A stretch of 35,427 nt of DNA, taken from contig NZ_JABUAE010000038.1 in assembly GCF_013314535.1 (NCBI RefSeq), positions 1 through 35,427 on the forward strand, given 5' to 3'. The position numbers and the translations under genes are program-made. The notes under the pieces were generated by a model. It was not told the origin of the DNA, made no database searches, and saw only the letters and a program-made list of their open reading frames with translations. Numbering within the stretch: position 1 is the stretch's first letter; each line of letters opens with the position of its first letter. Source of the stretch: Bacillus sp. Xin1 (lineage in GTDB: Bacteria > Bacillota > Bacilli > Bacillales > Bacillaceae_G). Shown here one piece after another: positions 23,070 through 31,668 of the stretch.

Positions 23070-24059
23070 ATGCAATCAAAAGCAAGAATTACAGCTATTG
23101 GTACCTATGTACCTGAAAAAAAGCTGACCAATGATGATTTAGAAAAACTAGTAGATACAAATGATGCATGGATTGTACAAAGAACTGGGATGAAGGAAAG
23201 AAGAATTGCTGGTGATAACGAATATGCCTCTACATTAGCTTTTAATGCTATTGAAAACTTAATGGAACGTTATCATAAAAGTCTTGTCGACGTGGATTGT
23301 ATTCTCGTTTCAACAACTACGCCTGACTACACTTTTCCAAGTGTAGCCTGCCAAATACAAGAGCATTTTAATATTCAGCATACAGGCGCTGTTGATTTCA
23401 ATGCGACTTGTGCTGGTTTTACATATGGATTACATCTGGCGAATGGTTTAATTACATCTGGTCTTCATCGCAAGATTTTAATTGTAACGACAGAAACCTT
23501 ATCTAAGATTACAGACTATACAGATCGAACTACATGTATCTTATTTGGAGATGGAGCCGCAGCTGTTTTAGTAGAGAAAGATGAAGAAGTGTCTAGCTTT
23601 ATAGCTACTCATATTGGGACAAATGGGGAAGGAGGTATGCATGTATATCGTAAAAATTTATCTACTACCATGTTTGGAAATCCTTTAAAAACACATGGGA
23701 AGATAGTTCAAAATGGAAGAGAAGTATATAAGTGGGCAGCACGGACACTACCAATTGGTATTAAAGAATTGTTACGTCAAGCAGAGTTACAACTGGATGA
23801 GGTGAACTGGTTTGTTCCACATAGTGCTAATTTACGAATGATTGAATCTATATGTGAAAAATCAGGTGTCCCACTGGATAAAACATTAACGAGTGTAACA
23901 TACATGGGGAATACTTCTTCCGTCTCCATTCCATTAGCATTAGATATAGGTATGAACGAAGGAAAGGTGAAAAACGGGGACACTCTCTTACTCTATGGGT
24001 TTGGAGGAGGTCTTACACACGCTGGACATATCATTAAATGGCATTTAGCAAAGGAATAG
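23070..24059 (+). CDS. fabH: 3-oxoacyl-ACP synthase III (FabH)
   Basis: It starts fatty-acid synthesis by condensing an acyl-CoA with malonyl-ACP. GGGGGATAA precedes the ATG. The thiolase-fold catalytic triad is complete: Cys in DFNATCAGFTYGL, His in VPHSANLRMIE and Asn in YMGNTSSVSIP. The glycine-rich end GFGGGLTHAG is also normal, and 329 aa is full length. It is separate from the housekeeping fabH/fabF locus and sits in an IS231-ended unit with plsY and a fabZ fragment. The FapR-like site at its promoter suggests it still answers to malonyl-CoA. An extra FabH could change branched-chain primer use or sensitivity to FabH inhibitors; this is inference. Confidence 0.93.
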   Translation: MQSKARITAIGTYVPEKKLTNDDLEKLVDTNDAWIVQRTGMKERRIAGDNEYASTLAFNAIENLMERYHKSLVDVDCILVSTTTPDYTFPSVACQIQEHFNIQHTGAVDFNATCAGFTYGLHLANGLITSGLHRKILIVTTETLSKITDYTDRTTCILFGDGAAAVLVEKDEEVSSFIATHIGTNGEGGMHVYRKNLSTTMFGNPLKTHGKIVQNGREVYKWAARTLPIGIKELLRQAELQLDEVNWFVPHSANLRMIESICEKSGVPLDKTLTSVTYMGNTSSVSIPLALDIGMNEGKVKNGDTLLLYGFGGGLTHAGHIIKWHLAKE

Positions 24060-24126
24060 GAGATGAAATATTCAATAGTAACAAACGTATTTTATTACAT
24101 TAAAAATCTTTATAGGAATTCCGTCC

Positions 24127-25776
24127 CATCGCTATAAAGCTAAGTTTTTGCGCTACCCATAAAGCAAAAAAGGCGTTATCCTTTCTGTAGAATCATAGGA
24201 AAGGATGGCGTTTTTGTATGTCTATTTCTGTATCTGATGAATTACAACTATTTGCAAAGGAAATTGAGAGTCTTTTATCCCCAAATACCCTACAGGATCT
24301 TGCTAGAGATGTTGGCTTTGTACAGCGAACAAGTAAGTATCAAGCACAAGATTTAGTAGCTTTATGCGTATGGATAAGCCAAGGTGTAGCGAAAACTTCC
24401 TTAACCCAACTTTGCAGCTGTTTAGAAGCATCAACAGCGGTACTTATCAGTCCTGAAGGACTGAATCAACGATTTAACGCCACAGCTGTGCAGTTTCTCC
24501 AACAAGTATTAGCCAAACTTCTTGACCAAAAGCTATCTTCATCTATACTTTTTTCTTCGCCATATACTTCTATTTTTAAGCGTATTCGTATCTTAGATTC
24601 AACTGCATTTCAACTTCCAGATGTATTTTCATCGAATTATCCAGGTGCAGGAGGATGCAGCCATACAGCGGGAGTAAAGATTCAGCTTGAGTATGATTTA
24701 TTAAGTGGACAGTTCCTTCATATTCATACAGGACCAGGTAAACAACATGATCGAACCTACGGTTCTTTGTGCGTCCCGACAGTGAAAGCAAATGACCTGT
24801 GTATCCGAGATTTAGGTTATTTTCATCTCAAAGATCTTCAACATATACAAGATAAAAAGGCTTACTATATCTCATGTATCAAATCGAATACACGTATTTA
24901 TCAAAAAAATCCTAAACCTGATTATTTTCAAGATGGCAGAATCAAAAAAGGTACAGAGTATATCCAGATAGATATGGAAGTTGTAATGAACTCTCTTCAG
25001 CCAGGATAAACATATGAAATATCCAACGCTTATGTAGGAATGACTGATAAAGTCCCAACTCGTGTGATTGTTCATCGACTAACAAAAGAACAACAAAAAA
25101 AACGATTACACGATCAAACTGTAAGAGAAAAAAAGAAAGGAATGAAGTATTCTGCTCGCAGTAAACGGCTTAGTGGTATCAATGTATATATGACAAATAC
25201 TCCTATAGATATTGTCCCAATGGGACAAGTACATGATTGGTATTCTTTACGTTGGCAAATCGAGATTTTATTTAAAACGTGGAAATCATTCTTTCATATT
25301 CATCATTGTAAAAAGATAAAACGAGAACGATTGGAATGCCATTTGTATGGGCGACTAATTGCCATCCTACTCTGTTCTTCTATCATGTTTCAAATGCGCC
25401 AATTGCTCCTCACGAAGAAAAAACGAGAGCTCAGTGAGTATAAAGCCGTATATATGATTAAAGACTATTTTCTTCTTCTATTCCAAATTATACAAAAAAA
25501 CACCCAAGAGCTATCAAAGGTGTTACTTCGCCTGTTCAATCTCCTACAGCAAAACGGGCGAAAATCTCATCGATATGAGAAAAAAACAGTCTTTGATATA
25601 TTAGGTGTCGTTTACAATTGTACCATGTCTGATAATCAAGCCGCTTAATTCAAAAAGTGAAATCCGTTAGGGTTTATTTCGTATGCAAATCTTTAAATCA
25701 TCTACACTTGCCCTTTAGAAAAAAGAAACAATCTCGCCTAAAATTGACTTCGCATAATCTTAGCTTGATAGCAATG
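24127..25776. mobile_element. IS231 (IS4 family) insertion sequence, 1650 bp
   Basis: Left end CATCGCTATAAAGCTAAG (24127-24144) and right end CTTAGCTTGATAGCAATG (25759-25776), matching 16 of 18 bases as inverted repeats. The length agrees with the roughly 1.65 kb of IS231. It contains one transposase frame with a stop codon. On the right the 11 bases are GGGTACCGCCA. On the left they are GAATTCCGTCC, so no direct target duplication is seen. Confidence 0.88.
24218..25648 (+). pseudogene. IS231 transposase with one in-frame stop
   Basis: The frame is continuous for 476 codons except for TAA at 25007-25009 (codon 264), where QPG[21 protein letters not shown] reads on in the same frame; CAA to TAA would explain it. 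The start MSISVSDELQLFAKEIESLL and AAAGGATGG upstream are typical. DDE residues: Asp in ILDSTAFQLPD, Asp in CIRDLGYFHL and the YREK box [15 protein letters not shown]. The length equals that of active IS231 transposases. Unless the stop is read through or suppressed, both halves are inactive. Some IS231 variants are known to have split frames. Confidence 0.9.
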
Positions 25777-25813
25777 GGGTACCGCCAGCATTTTGAAAAA
25801 AAACCAGGCTAAG
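25776..25813. repeat. Tn4430-type (Tn3 family) 38-bp terminal inverted repeat, solo
   Basis: GGGGTACCGCCAGCATTTTG followed by an A run and ACCAGGCTAAG is 38 bp long. It starts GGGG and ends GCTAAG as Tn3-family ends do, and from memory differs from the Tn4430 end at only about three positions. The first 12 bases are shared with the IS231 junction. IS231 is known to prefer Tn4430 ends as target. No transposon genes follow. Confidence 0.75.
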
Positions 25814-25864
25814 CAAAAAATAAAATAAGCCGTCCATTTGGACAGCTCATTTACATAATTATCG

Positions 25865-26419
25865 TTATCCAAAGTTATCATATTCATGTTTTAAAAGAGA
25901 ATATACCTTAGAATCGAAATACATACCATTGATCATTACACTTTGTCTCAATGTTCCTTCATATGTCATTTTTAACTTTTGCATAACTCGTTCAGACGCT
26001 GTGTTCCTTATGTCGCATCTTCCTTCAATACGATTTAAATCTAATTCTTGAAAGCCAAACTTTATTAGTTCTTCTAAAGCTTCAACGATAACTCCTTTTC
26101 CCCAATACAGTGGGTTAATAACGGCTCCTAAAGAAGCGCTACTGTGTGATAATTTCCAGATGCCACAGGTTCCAATAGCTTTCTGATCACCCTTAAAGAT
26201 AATAGACCATATGAAAGACTTACCTTTCTTAGCTGTGTCCATCGTATTTTCTAAAAAAATACGAGTTTCATCTTTATTTTTGTGTACCTCTCGAGGTACA
26301 TATGTAGTTGTTTGAGGATCCGAATAGACTTCAAATAAATCATCTAAATCATGAAAATCTAGTTTTTTTAATAAAAGACGCTTTGTTTCTAATTTTGGGA
26401 TTTTATATGTATCTTCCAT
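25865..26419 (-). CDS. GNAT N-acetyltransferase, RimJ/RimL type
   Basis: It transfers an acetyl group from acetyl-CoA to an amine, perhaps an N-terminal amino group or a small molecule. GAGGTGAG precedes the ATG. The order is typical: LETKRLLLKKLDFHDLDDLF, then the strand IGTCGIWKLSHSSASLGAVI, then the acetyl-CoA loop region WGKGVIVEALEELIKFGFQE, and the LNRIEGRCDIRNTASERVMQ helix. The loop reads YWGKGV where many members have YWGKGY/GA. At 184 aa it is complete. It begins 50 bases from the solo Tn4430-type repeat and may have been its neighbour or passenger. Confidence 0.88.
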   Translation of the reverse strand: MEDTYKIPKLETKRLLLKKLDFHDLDDLFEVYSDPQTTTYVPREVHKNKDETRIFLENTMDTAKKGKSFIWSIIFKGDQKAIGTCGIWKLSHSSASLGAVINPLYWGKGVIVEALEELIKFGFQELDLNRIEGRCDIRNTASERVMQKLKMTYEGTLRQSVMINGMYFDSKVYSLLKHEYDNFG

Positions 26420-26501
26420 ACTCTCACCTCAGGTAATCGTTATTTTTATATTATATATCTTATTCATGTAAAGTTTACATAATCTATCATTATCAATAGT
26501 C

Positions 26502-26554
26502 AACGATGCATAAAATTTTCGTTCTGGGGGTAATCGACAATTTTATGCATCGTT
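26502..26554. repeat. Perfect 16-bp inverted repeat with 21-base loop
   Basis: Arms AACGATGCATAAAATT (26502-26517) and AATTTTATGCATCGTT (26539-26554). The loop contains TTCGTTCTGGGGG, which recalls the CGTTTTTGGGG block of IS231-type ends. It could be a hairpin or a vestige of an insertion. The remaining 26420-26667 is empty. Confidence 0.7.
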
Positions 26555-26667
26555 AACACAAAATGCTTATTTTAAGTTGCTCACAATGAATTTTTTATAT
26601 GTTGATTAATTTAAAAACAATTAAGGAAACCACTCCTATAGCTGAGAGTGATTCTTATATATTAAAC

Positions 26668-26997
26668 TTAATTAATTGGTATATATTTCTTAAAACCCTT
26701 ACTTATGTTTCCATTATAACCATTTTTAGCAAATAATTTATGTGCTTCTATTCTAGTTGCACTACTTAATAAGATAATTTTTGTAAATCCTCGTGCAATT
26801 GATATTTCTTCTACATGCTTTAGTAACTTTTCACCTATCCCATTACCTCGAAGATCTTCATTTACAATCACATACTCTAGAACAGCATATGGTCTAAATT
26901 AATATCCTGGATCAAGACAAAAAGTCATAAATATGCTTCCTCTAACTCTACAATCTTCCTTCTAATCTTGATTATTATATTCACCTGCACCAATTAC
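26668..26997 (-). pseudogene. Second GNAT acetyltransferase, decayed
   Basis: One frame carries the whole acetyltransferase but with two stops: IGAGEYNNQD-TAG, then GSIFMTFCLDPGY-TAA, then FRPYAVLEYVIVNEDLRGNG and GEKLLKHVEEISIARGFTKI. The acetyl-CoA loop RGNGIG is intact. The last part, SSATRIEAHKLFAKNGYNG, is the usual C-terminal alpha/beta end. The piece from 26871 down is still open but lacks the N-terminal strands. Confidence 0.75.
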
Positions 26998-27001
26998 CAA
27001 C

Positions 27002-28552
27002 TTAATTTCCTTTTGTTTTATAGCCAACAGTTTTACCTCTTATAGTTTTATTCGTATTGCTCCGATTTTTCGGAAAAAATCCGCCAATTAATAATGCCAT
27101 AACCCAGGCCATTATTAGCATGACATTTGTTTTATTGCTTGCACTTAAACTTAAAGTACTCCACATATAAGAACTACAAAACAAGAACAGAGCGATAATA
27201 AAAAGTAGAAACGTCTTAACTCCAACTCTGATGTAAGGTTTCTTCTCGTGCTTCATAATAAAAGTTCTTCTTCCTTTGTTTAATCTAATTACAAACAGCA
27301 GCAAGTATACACCAAGTGTAGCTCCCATAACAACAGATATAATTAAGTTGTTTTTTCTCTGCTCTGCGAAGGAGAAGTAACTTTCAGGCCATTTTCCAGT
27401 CTCATATTTAATCCATGCGTGGTAAATATCCTGTCTTAAGTCTTTACCATTTTCACTATTCGTGAGGATTACCAATCCATCCTTTGTATTCGGAATGTAG
27501 CCATAAAAGGAATGCCAGCCTCGATTATCACCAGAATGATAAATCATTTTCCATTGATTAGATAACTTTGTCTCAAATACCCCCAAACCATTCTCGTCTA
27601 ATACCGGCTTTTGCATTTCTTCCACACGTTCACTTTTGATGACACCATAACCTTTGCCATTGTGCTCATTGACATCCATACTTGCAAGTATCAGTGCCAT
27701 CATATCAGTAACATTTGTTTTAAGACCTGCAGCAGCCTGTTCGGTATATTGATAATTCGGGATTTCCTGTCCAAAAAATCCGTAAGCCTTCGAAAGATTA
27801 GGGTCTTCGGGACTTTGTCGGAATGAACTAGATTTCATTCCTAAAGGTCTCATAATTTGTTCCTCCATATAACGGTCAAAGGGCATTCCAGTCACCTCTT
27901 CGATAACAAGTTGCAAAATTGTATAGCCACTACCAGAGTAAATCGCTTCTGAACCGGGCTTGTTGACAATTTCTACCGGTTCATTATACCATCCTTTTCC
28001 AGACAGAGACTCTTCGATAGAATTAAGATCCTTCCCAGGTGCTACCCCTAGGTACCCTTTATGTGGAGGCAACCCTGCAGTATGACTTAATAATCTTCTT
28101 ATCGTGACTCCATTATTATCGAACTTCGAATTAGGTAATTTCCATTTGTTTAAAAACTTTTCAACAGGATCATCTAATGATAAACGGCCTTCGTCTACAA
28201 GATGTAGGACTCCCCAAGCTGTAAGGCTCTTAGACATAGAACCTGCCTGAAATAAAGTATCATCGCTCACCACTTTTTGCTTCTTTTTATCTGCATAACC
28301 ATAGTTAAGTGTATAAGCAATACGGCCTTCATGTACAATTCCTATTGCAACCCCTGGTACATCGTAGTTTTCCTGCCATTTGGGTACTTGTTCATCCATA
28401 TTTTTCTTGAAGTTTTCTATATTCCTATCAGTCAACATGCCCGATTCTGCTCTCGCCACTTTCGGGAAAGACAATTCATTCGTAATTAATATGAAAATGA
28501 ATAAACATAAAACACTTTTAAAAAATTCGCATGTTCTTTTTCTTTTCTTCAT
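27002..28552 (-). CDS. Membrane-anchored serine hydrolase of the beta-lactamase/PBP4* family
   Basis: A 516-aa protein with an N-terminal signal or anchor (about residues 10-32), an extracellular class C-type hydrolase domain and three C-terminal membrane segments (about 408-430, 443-465 and 475-495). The active site shows SMSK in QAGSMSKSLTAWG (SxxK), YSG in AIYSGSGYTILQL in the YxN position, and HSG in IYHSGDNRGWH. PBP4*-like members in Bacillus hydrolyse cell-wall peptides or beta-lactams weakly; the substrate here is unknown. GGTGA lies five bases from the ATG. It is the second serine hydrolase of this fold in the window, the other being adp, but the two are only distantly similar. Confidence 0.88.
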   Translation of the reverse strand: MKKRKRTCEFFKSVLCLFIFILITNELSFPKVARAESGMLTDRNIENFKKNMDEQVPKWQENYDVPGVAIGIVHEGRIAYTLNYGYADKKKQKVVSDDTLFQAGSMSKSLTAWGVLHLVDEGRLSLDDPVEKFLNKWKLPNSKFDNNGVTIRRLLSHTAGLPPHKGYLGVAPGKDLNSIEESLSGKGWYNEPVEIVNKPGSEAIYSGSGYTILQLVIEEVTGMPFDRYMEEQIMRPLGMKSSSFRQSPEDPNLSKAYGFFGQEIPNYQYTEQAAAGLKTNVTDMMALILASMDVNEHNGKGYGVIKSERVEEMQKPVLDENGLGVFETKLSNQWKMIYHSGDNRGWHSFYGYIPNTKDGLVILTNSENGKDLRQDIYHAWIKYETGKWPESYFSFAEQRKNNLIISVVMGATLGVYLLLFVIRLNKGRRTFIMKHEKKPYIRVGVKTFLLFIIALFLFCSSYMWSTLSLSASNKTNVMLIMAWVMALLIGGFFPKNRSNTNKTIRGKTVGYKTKGN

Positions 28553-28800
28553 CTATTTCACCACTTTTTTCAGAATATTCCCTCCGTTTTTTAGAGTATC
28601 TCATTCAAATGTCCAGTTCTATCGATTTTTATTACATAACCTTACAAAATTGTAATAAACACCAATAGCGCTAATTGCTCAGGAGCCTCACTTTCCTTTA
28701 TCCAAGTAGCAATGAATTTAATCTAGAAACAAGATAATGGGAATCTTATTAGGTTAGCAGCCACATACTCCTCTAGTTAAAACAAAATTGTATCTATATA

Positions 28801-28927
28801 ACAAAAAAACGCTATTCTTTTTGTAGAAATATACAGAAAGGATGGCGTTTTTAGTATGAATTTATCGATTTCTGATGAACTAGAATTGTTTTCTCAAGAA
28901 TTACAACAATATATTACATTTAATTAG
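28801..28927 (+). pseudogene. IS231 transposase 5' scrap (first)
   Basis: CAGAAAGGATGGCGTTTTTA leads into MNLSISDELELFSQELQQYI, then TFN and stop. The leader and the first 20 residues match the start of IS231 transposases. The rest is gone. The 28553-28800 stretch before it holds nothing I recognise. Confidence 0.8.
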
Positions 28928-29039
28928 ATGATTATTAAAATACATTAAGGAGATTAATATTTGAATAAATTTTCTTAAATATCTTAAATATATAGAAATC
29001 GAAAATTCATTTTGTTAACGTTATGAAAAAGAACTGTTT

Positions 29040-29150
29040 TTTTACAGTAATATACGGACAGGATGGCGTTTTTGGCATGAACTTATCGGCTTTTGATGAA
29101 CTAGAATTGTTTTCTAAAGAGTTGCAACGATATATGTCACCCCAGAAGGA
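29040..29150 (+). pseudogene. IS231 transposase 5' scrap (second)
   Basis: GGACAGGATGGCGTTTTTGG precedes MNLSAFDELELFSKELQRYM at 29077. The match ends at SPQK, and at about 29150 the sequence becomes the 3' flank of the replication-relaxation gene. Two different IS231 starts within 200 bases mean at least two insertions and deletions here. Confidence 0.8.
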
Positions 29151-29170
29151 CTGTTATTTTTATTACGCTC

Positions 29171-29791
29171 TTATACACTTGCAATCACATAGACCTTCAC
29201 ATATAATACATCATATTTTGCTGCTAACTGCTCCAATTTCTTTTCTCTATATTTTGTAACTGTAAAGAAATGAATAATTGGCACCTTTCCGTTATATTTT
29301 TGCTTATAAATTTGCGTAAATTCTTCATATTTTTTTAACTTATCTTCATTCACTTTCATTTTCTGTGATCGATCTACTTCGACTGCGTGAAGTATTCCTT
29401 CATCGTCACGATACTTCACATCTGGAATAATTCGTTTCTTCTCTCCATTCCTCTTGTATCGTATTTCCATCTCTATCTGCCAATCGTCCGGACAATATAA
29501 ATGTAACCATGCTTCGTTTCGTAGTAATGCATGAGCCATTTTCCCTTGAGATACCACTGTACCTTCACCAAACAGTGAATGCCCTTCTTTGTTGAGATAA
29601 TATACATATTCTTTTCCTTGCATCGCTTTGCTAACGTACGGCTTCAAATCACTCATAATCCGGTTTGCATTCCGTATACCGCCCATATCATGGACACACA
29701 TCAAATGACGTCTTGTTGCAAACTGCAGCTTTCTAATCGTCGCAAGTATCGTCATCTGACGGTTGATTTTCATGTGACTCTGGATGTTCAT
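29171..29791 (-). CDS. Replication-relaxation family protein
   Basis: Members of this family are needed for replication and DNA relaxation of some Gram-positive plasmids and occur in integrative elements. The ATG opening MNIQSHMKINRQMTILATIR follows GAGGTGGAG. Residues about 10-85 look like a winged helix (QFATRRHLMCVHDMGGIRNA). Residues about 90-200 hold the nuclease-like core RYKRNGEKKRIIPDVKYRDD with EVDRSQKMKVNE. The C-terminal TVTKYREKKLEQLAAKYD is repeated as a scrap at 15730-15860. The start overlaps the 3' end of the FtsK-like gene by 59 bases, so both are in one operon. Confidence 0.8.
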   Translation of the reverse strand: MNIQSHMKINRQMTILATIRKLQFATRRHLMCVHDMGGIRNANRIMSDLKPYVSKAMQGKEYVYYLNKEGHSLFGEGTVVSQGKMAHALLRNEAWLHLYCPDDWQIEMEIRYKRNGEKKRIIPDVKYRDDEGILHAVEVDRSQKMKVNEDKLKKYEEFTQIYKQKYNGKVPIIHFFTVTKYREKKLEQLAAKYDVLYVKVYVIASV

Positions 29792-30917
29792 GCTTCTCCA
29801 CCTCATATTCTTTTAGATGTTCCCACATGACTTTGTCATCGATATATGGCACTTGCAGTTCTGTGAAGTTTTCCTTCATGTAAATTGCCCTTCCTGGAAT
29901 AGATGGTAGATGTTCTAATCCAGACTGATCTATAACTACTTCTGATGCAGTACGAGTCGGTAAACGGAAACCGAGTTTTGCATTTGCCATTTGTTTTACT
30001 ACCCTTGGCAATGTATCGCCAGTTGGATATTGCGTACAAAAGACAATACGGAAGCCTAGTGCCCCTCCCACTCGCGCAATATGACTAAGCATGTATTGGC
30101 ACTCTTCCAGCATTTTATTATGAGCCCGCGGTAATCCTTTTGCAGGTGCGAGCACTGCCCCTTCATCTACAATAATGAAATACCTATCTCTTTCTTTCGT
30201 ATGGACGATGTTTTTGATTCCACGTTCTTTCATGTACTTTCCACGTTCACTCATTTTCTCCATTACCTTCATAAGCATGGTGTGTGCTTGTTCCGGCTTT
30301 TCAGCAATATACTCCACTTGCTTTAAGTTTTTATATTCGCCAAATTCCAGACCTTCTTCTTTCAAATCAATCAAGTAAAAATGTACATGGTCTGGATTAG
30401 CTACAGCTAAGGAAGCAAATAAATTCTTCAAGAACACCGTTTTACCCATACGAATCAAACCGCCGATTGCCATGTGAGGTGTTTTATCGAAGTCATGATA
30501 TATAATCCGTTCTAAGCTTTGGCCAACTGGAACACACCATTTTCCTTTTGTCACTAAATCGGTAGACCATGACCAATTTGTTGGAATCTCTCTCCTGAAC
30601 ACACGAATATTTAATTTGTAATTATCGTAATCGATTCGTACTGGTTTATTTAATCCTTCACTTACTACATCTTCAACCTTTTGAATAATTTTACTTGGCA
30701 TGCCCACTGGTAAGGTATACACATAAGTCGTACTCCGATCATCATCGATTTGCTTTTGAAACTTCGGATAATGTAATTTGTCGTCTCGTTTGATTGCAAT
30801 TCCTGATACCTCAAAGAAGACCTGTATTTTTCGCTTATCATCATTTCTACTTTTGAACTTATCACCGAATAATGTGACTGTTAAACCCGCAGCTGGTACA
30901 AGTAATAATTCAATCAT
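29733..30917 (-). CDS. FtsK/SpoIIIE-type DNA-translocase ATPase of a plasmid or ICE
   Basis: A short coupling-protein-like ATPase, smaller than chromosomal FtsK. The ATG opening MIELLLVPAAGLTVTLFGDK follows GGGGAG. The first ~20 residues are hydrophobic. Walker A is GLIRMGKTVF (about residues 150-160), with Arg-Met instead of the usual Gly-Ser. Walker B is YFIIVDEG. The later ARVGGALGFRIVFCTQYPTG segment is typical of FtsK/TcpA-like enzymes. In Gram-positive integrative elements such proteins bring DNA to the conjugation machinery or help replication. No relaxase or mating-channel genes are in the window, so the element seems incomplete. Confidence 0.87.
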   Translation of the reverse strand: MIELLLVPAAGLTVTLFGDKFKSRNDDKRKIQVFFEVSGIAIKRDDKLHYPKFQKQIDDDRSTTYVYTLPVGMPSKIIQKVEDVVSEGLNKPVRIDYDNYKLNIRVFRREIPTNWSWSTDLVTKGKWCVPVGQSLERIIYHDFDKTPHMAIGGLIRMGKTVFLKNLFASLAVANPDHVHFYLIDLKEEGLEFGEYKNLKQVEYIAEKPEQAHTMLMKVMEKMSERGKYMKERGIKNIVHTKERDRYFIIVDEGAVLAPAKGLPRAHNKMLEECQYMLSHIARVGGALGFRIVFCTQYPTGDTLPRVVKQMANAKLGFRLPTRTASEVVIDQSGLEHLPSIPGRAIYMKENFTELQVPYIDDKVMWEHLKEYEVEKHEHPESHENQPSDDDTCDD

Positions 30918-31035
30918 TTTCTCCACTCCCCATATACCCTTTATAAGGATATATATCCCTTATTTTTGGAACATAGCCATACATGCCTTTTCTCACTGCC
31001 ATGTAAATGTCCTACAATTCCATGTAGGTATTCCC

Positions 31036-31218
31036 TTATAGAAACGCGAAAAGAACATAACGTAGAAGATACAAGAACGAGCCTGTTAATGTGGTGTGCA
31101 TGGTCATACGTGGAAGCCAATGTGGAACACTCTGCCCCATTTTTTCTGCGACTTTCATCGTAATAACTGACAAACCTGTTGCCGTCCAAACAACTATCGC
31201 TTCCCCTACGATTGTCAT
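31036..31218 (-). CDS. Small membrane protein (60 aa) of the FtsK operon
   Basis: The ATG overlaps the stop of the previous gene (ATGA), so it is translationally coupled. MTIVGEAIVVWTATGLSVIT begins with a hydrophobic stretch. A basic middle (HWLPRM) and a second hydrophobic segment near the end (GSFLYLLRYVLFAFL) suggest two membrane crossings. I do not know its function. Its place between a small soluble gene and the ATPase suggests a membrane partner of the FtsK-like protein. Confidence 0.75.
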   Translation of the reverse strand: MTIVGEAIVVWTATGLSVITMKVAEKMGQSVPHWLPRMTMHTTLTGSFLYLLRYVLFAFL

Positions 31219-31553
31219 CTGAATCCCTCTCTTCTTTTTAGTTGTAAACCCTTAGATGTCATAACATGTTGGTACTGATCTATAACTTCTCCCCATTCAA
31301 GGATTTCGTCTTCATCTTGATACAAATCATCCATAATATCGTTTGATAATCTGTAATACCCTTTATACTCCTGATTATTAAAAACAGCATACCTTTCCAT
31401 GTGGTCCACAATCGCATTTGTTTCTTTCTTCCCATTAGAATCCTTATACATTTTTCGTAGTTCCTTTGACGGATAAAGATATGGTGTATCGTTTAAATGG
31501 TCATATTGCCAACGCATATAAGCCTGCTCCCTTCTTGGTGTCCTTGATTCCAC
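31215..31553 (-). CDS. Small unknown protein (up to 112 aa) of the FtsK operon
   Basis: The frame opens with a GTG at 31553; an ATG at 31517 (MRWQYDHLNDTPYLYPSKEL) has GGGAG nine bases before it and may be the true start. Upstream, the same frame reads VIYLYQDHEEYQ after a TAG, and before the TAG MQNPSF. The original protein may therefore have begun further up and lost its start to a nonsense codon. The protein is rich in Tyr, Asp and Glu with no hydrophobic segment. Its stop overlaps the next start. I do not recognise the family. Confidence 0.65.
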   Translation of the reverse strand: MESRTPRREQAYMRWQYDHLNDTPYLYPSKELRKMYKDSNGKKETNAIVDHMERYAVFNNQEYKGYYRLSNDIMDDLYQDEDEILEWGEVIDQYQHVMTSKGLQLKRREGFR

Positions 31554-31668
31554 TTGGTATTCCTCGTGGTCTTGATAAAGGTATATGACCTAGAAAGAAG
31601 GATTTTGCATGTCCAATTGAAAAAATAATAAAAAGAACAAGAATTATTTTTATAAGGGAGTGTCCAAA

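Larger units (their letters stand above)
21825..24120. mobile_element. Probable MIC carrying plsY, fabZ fragment and fabH
   Basis: The left end is CATCGCTATCAAGCTAAG (21825-21842), with the sub-terminal ACCCCCTAAACGA and, at 21905, TATCGTTTTTGGGGTGA. The right end is poorly kept: CTTTATAGGAAT (about 24108-24119) resembles CTTGATAGGCAT next to a shortened spacer before the IS231 left end at 24127. Three lipid-synthesis genes lie inside and no transposase. If this right end is wrong, the unit would extend to 25776 and include IS231. Confidence 0.55.

Noticed and set aside
30941-31189. Overlapping open frames around the small membrane gene of the FtsK operon
   Set aside because: The 31036-31218 frame is coupled to its upstream neighbour by ATGA and has a membrane-protein pattern; the others have neither.
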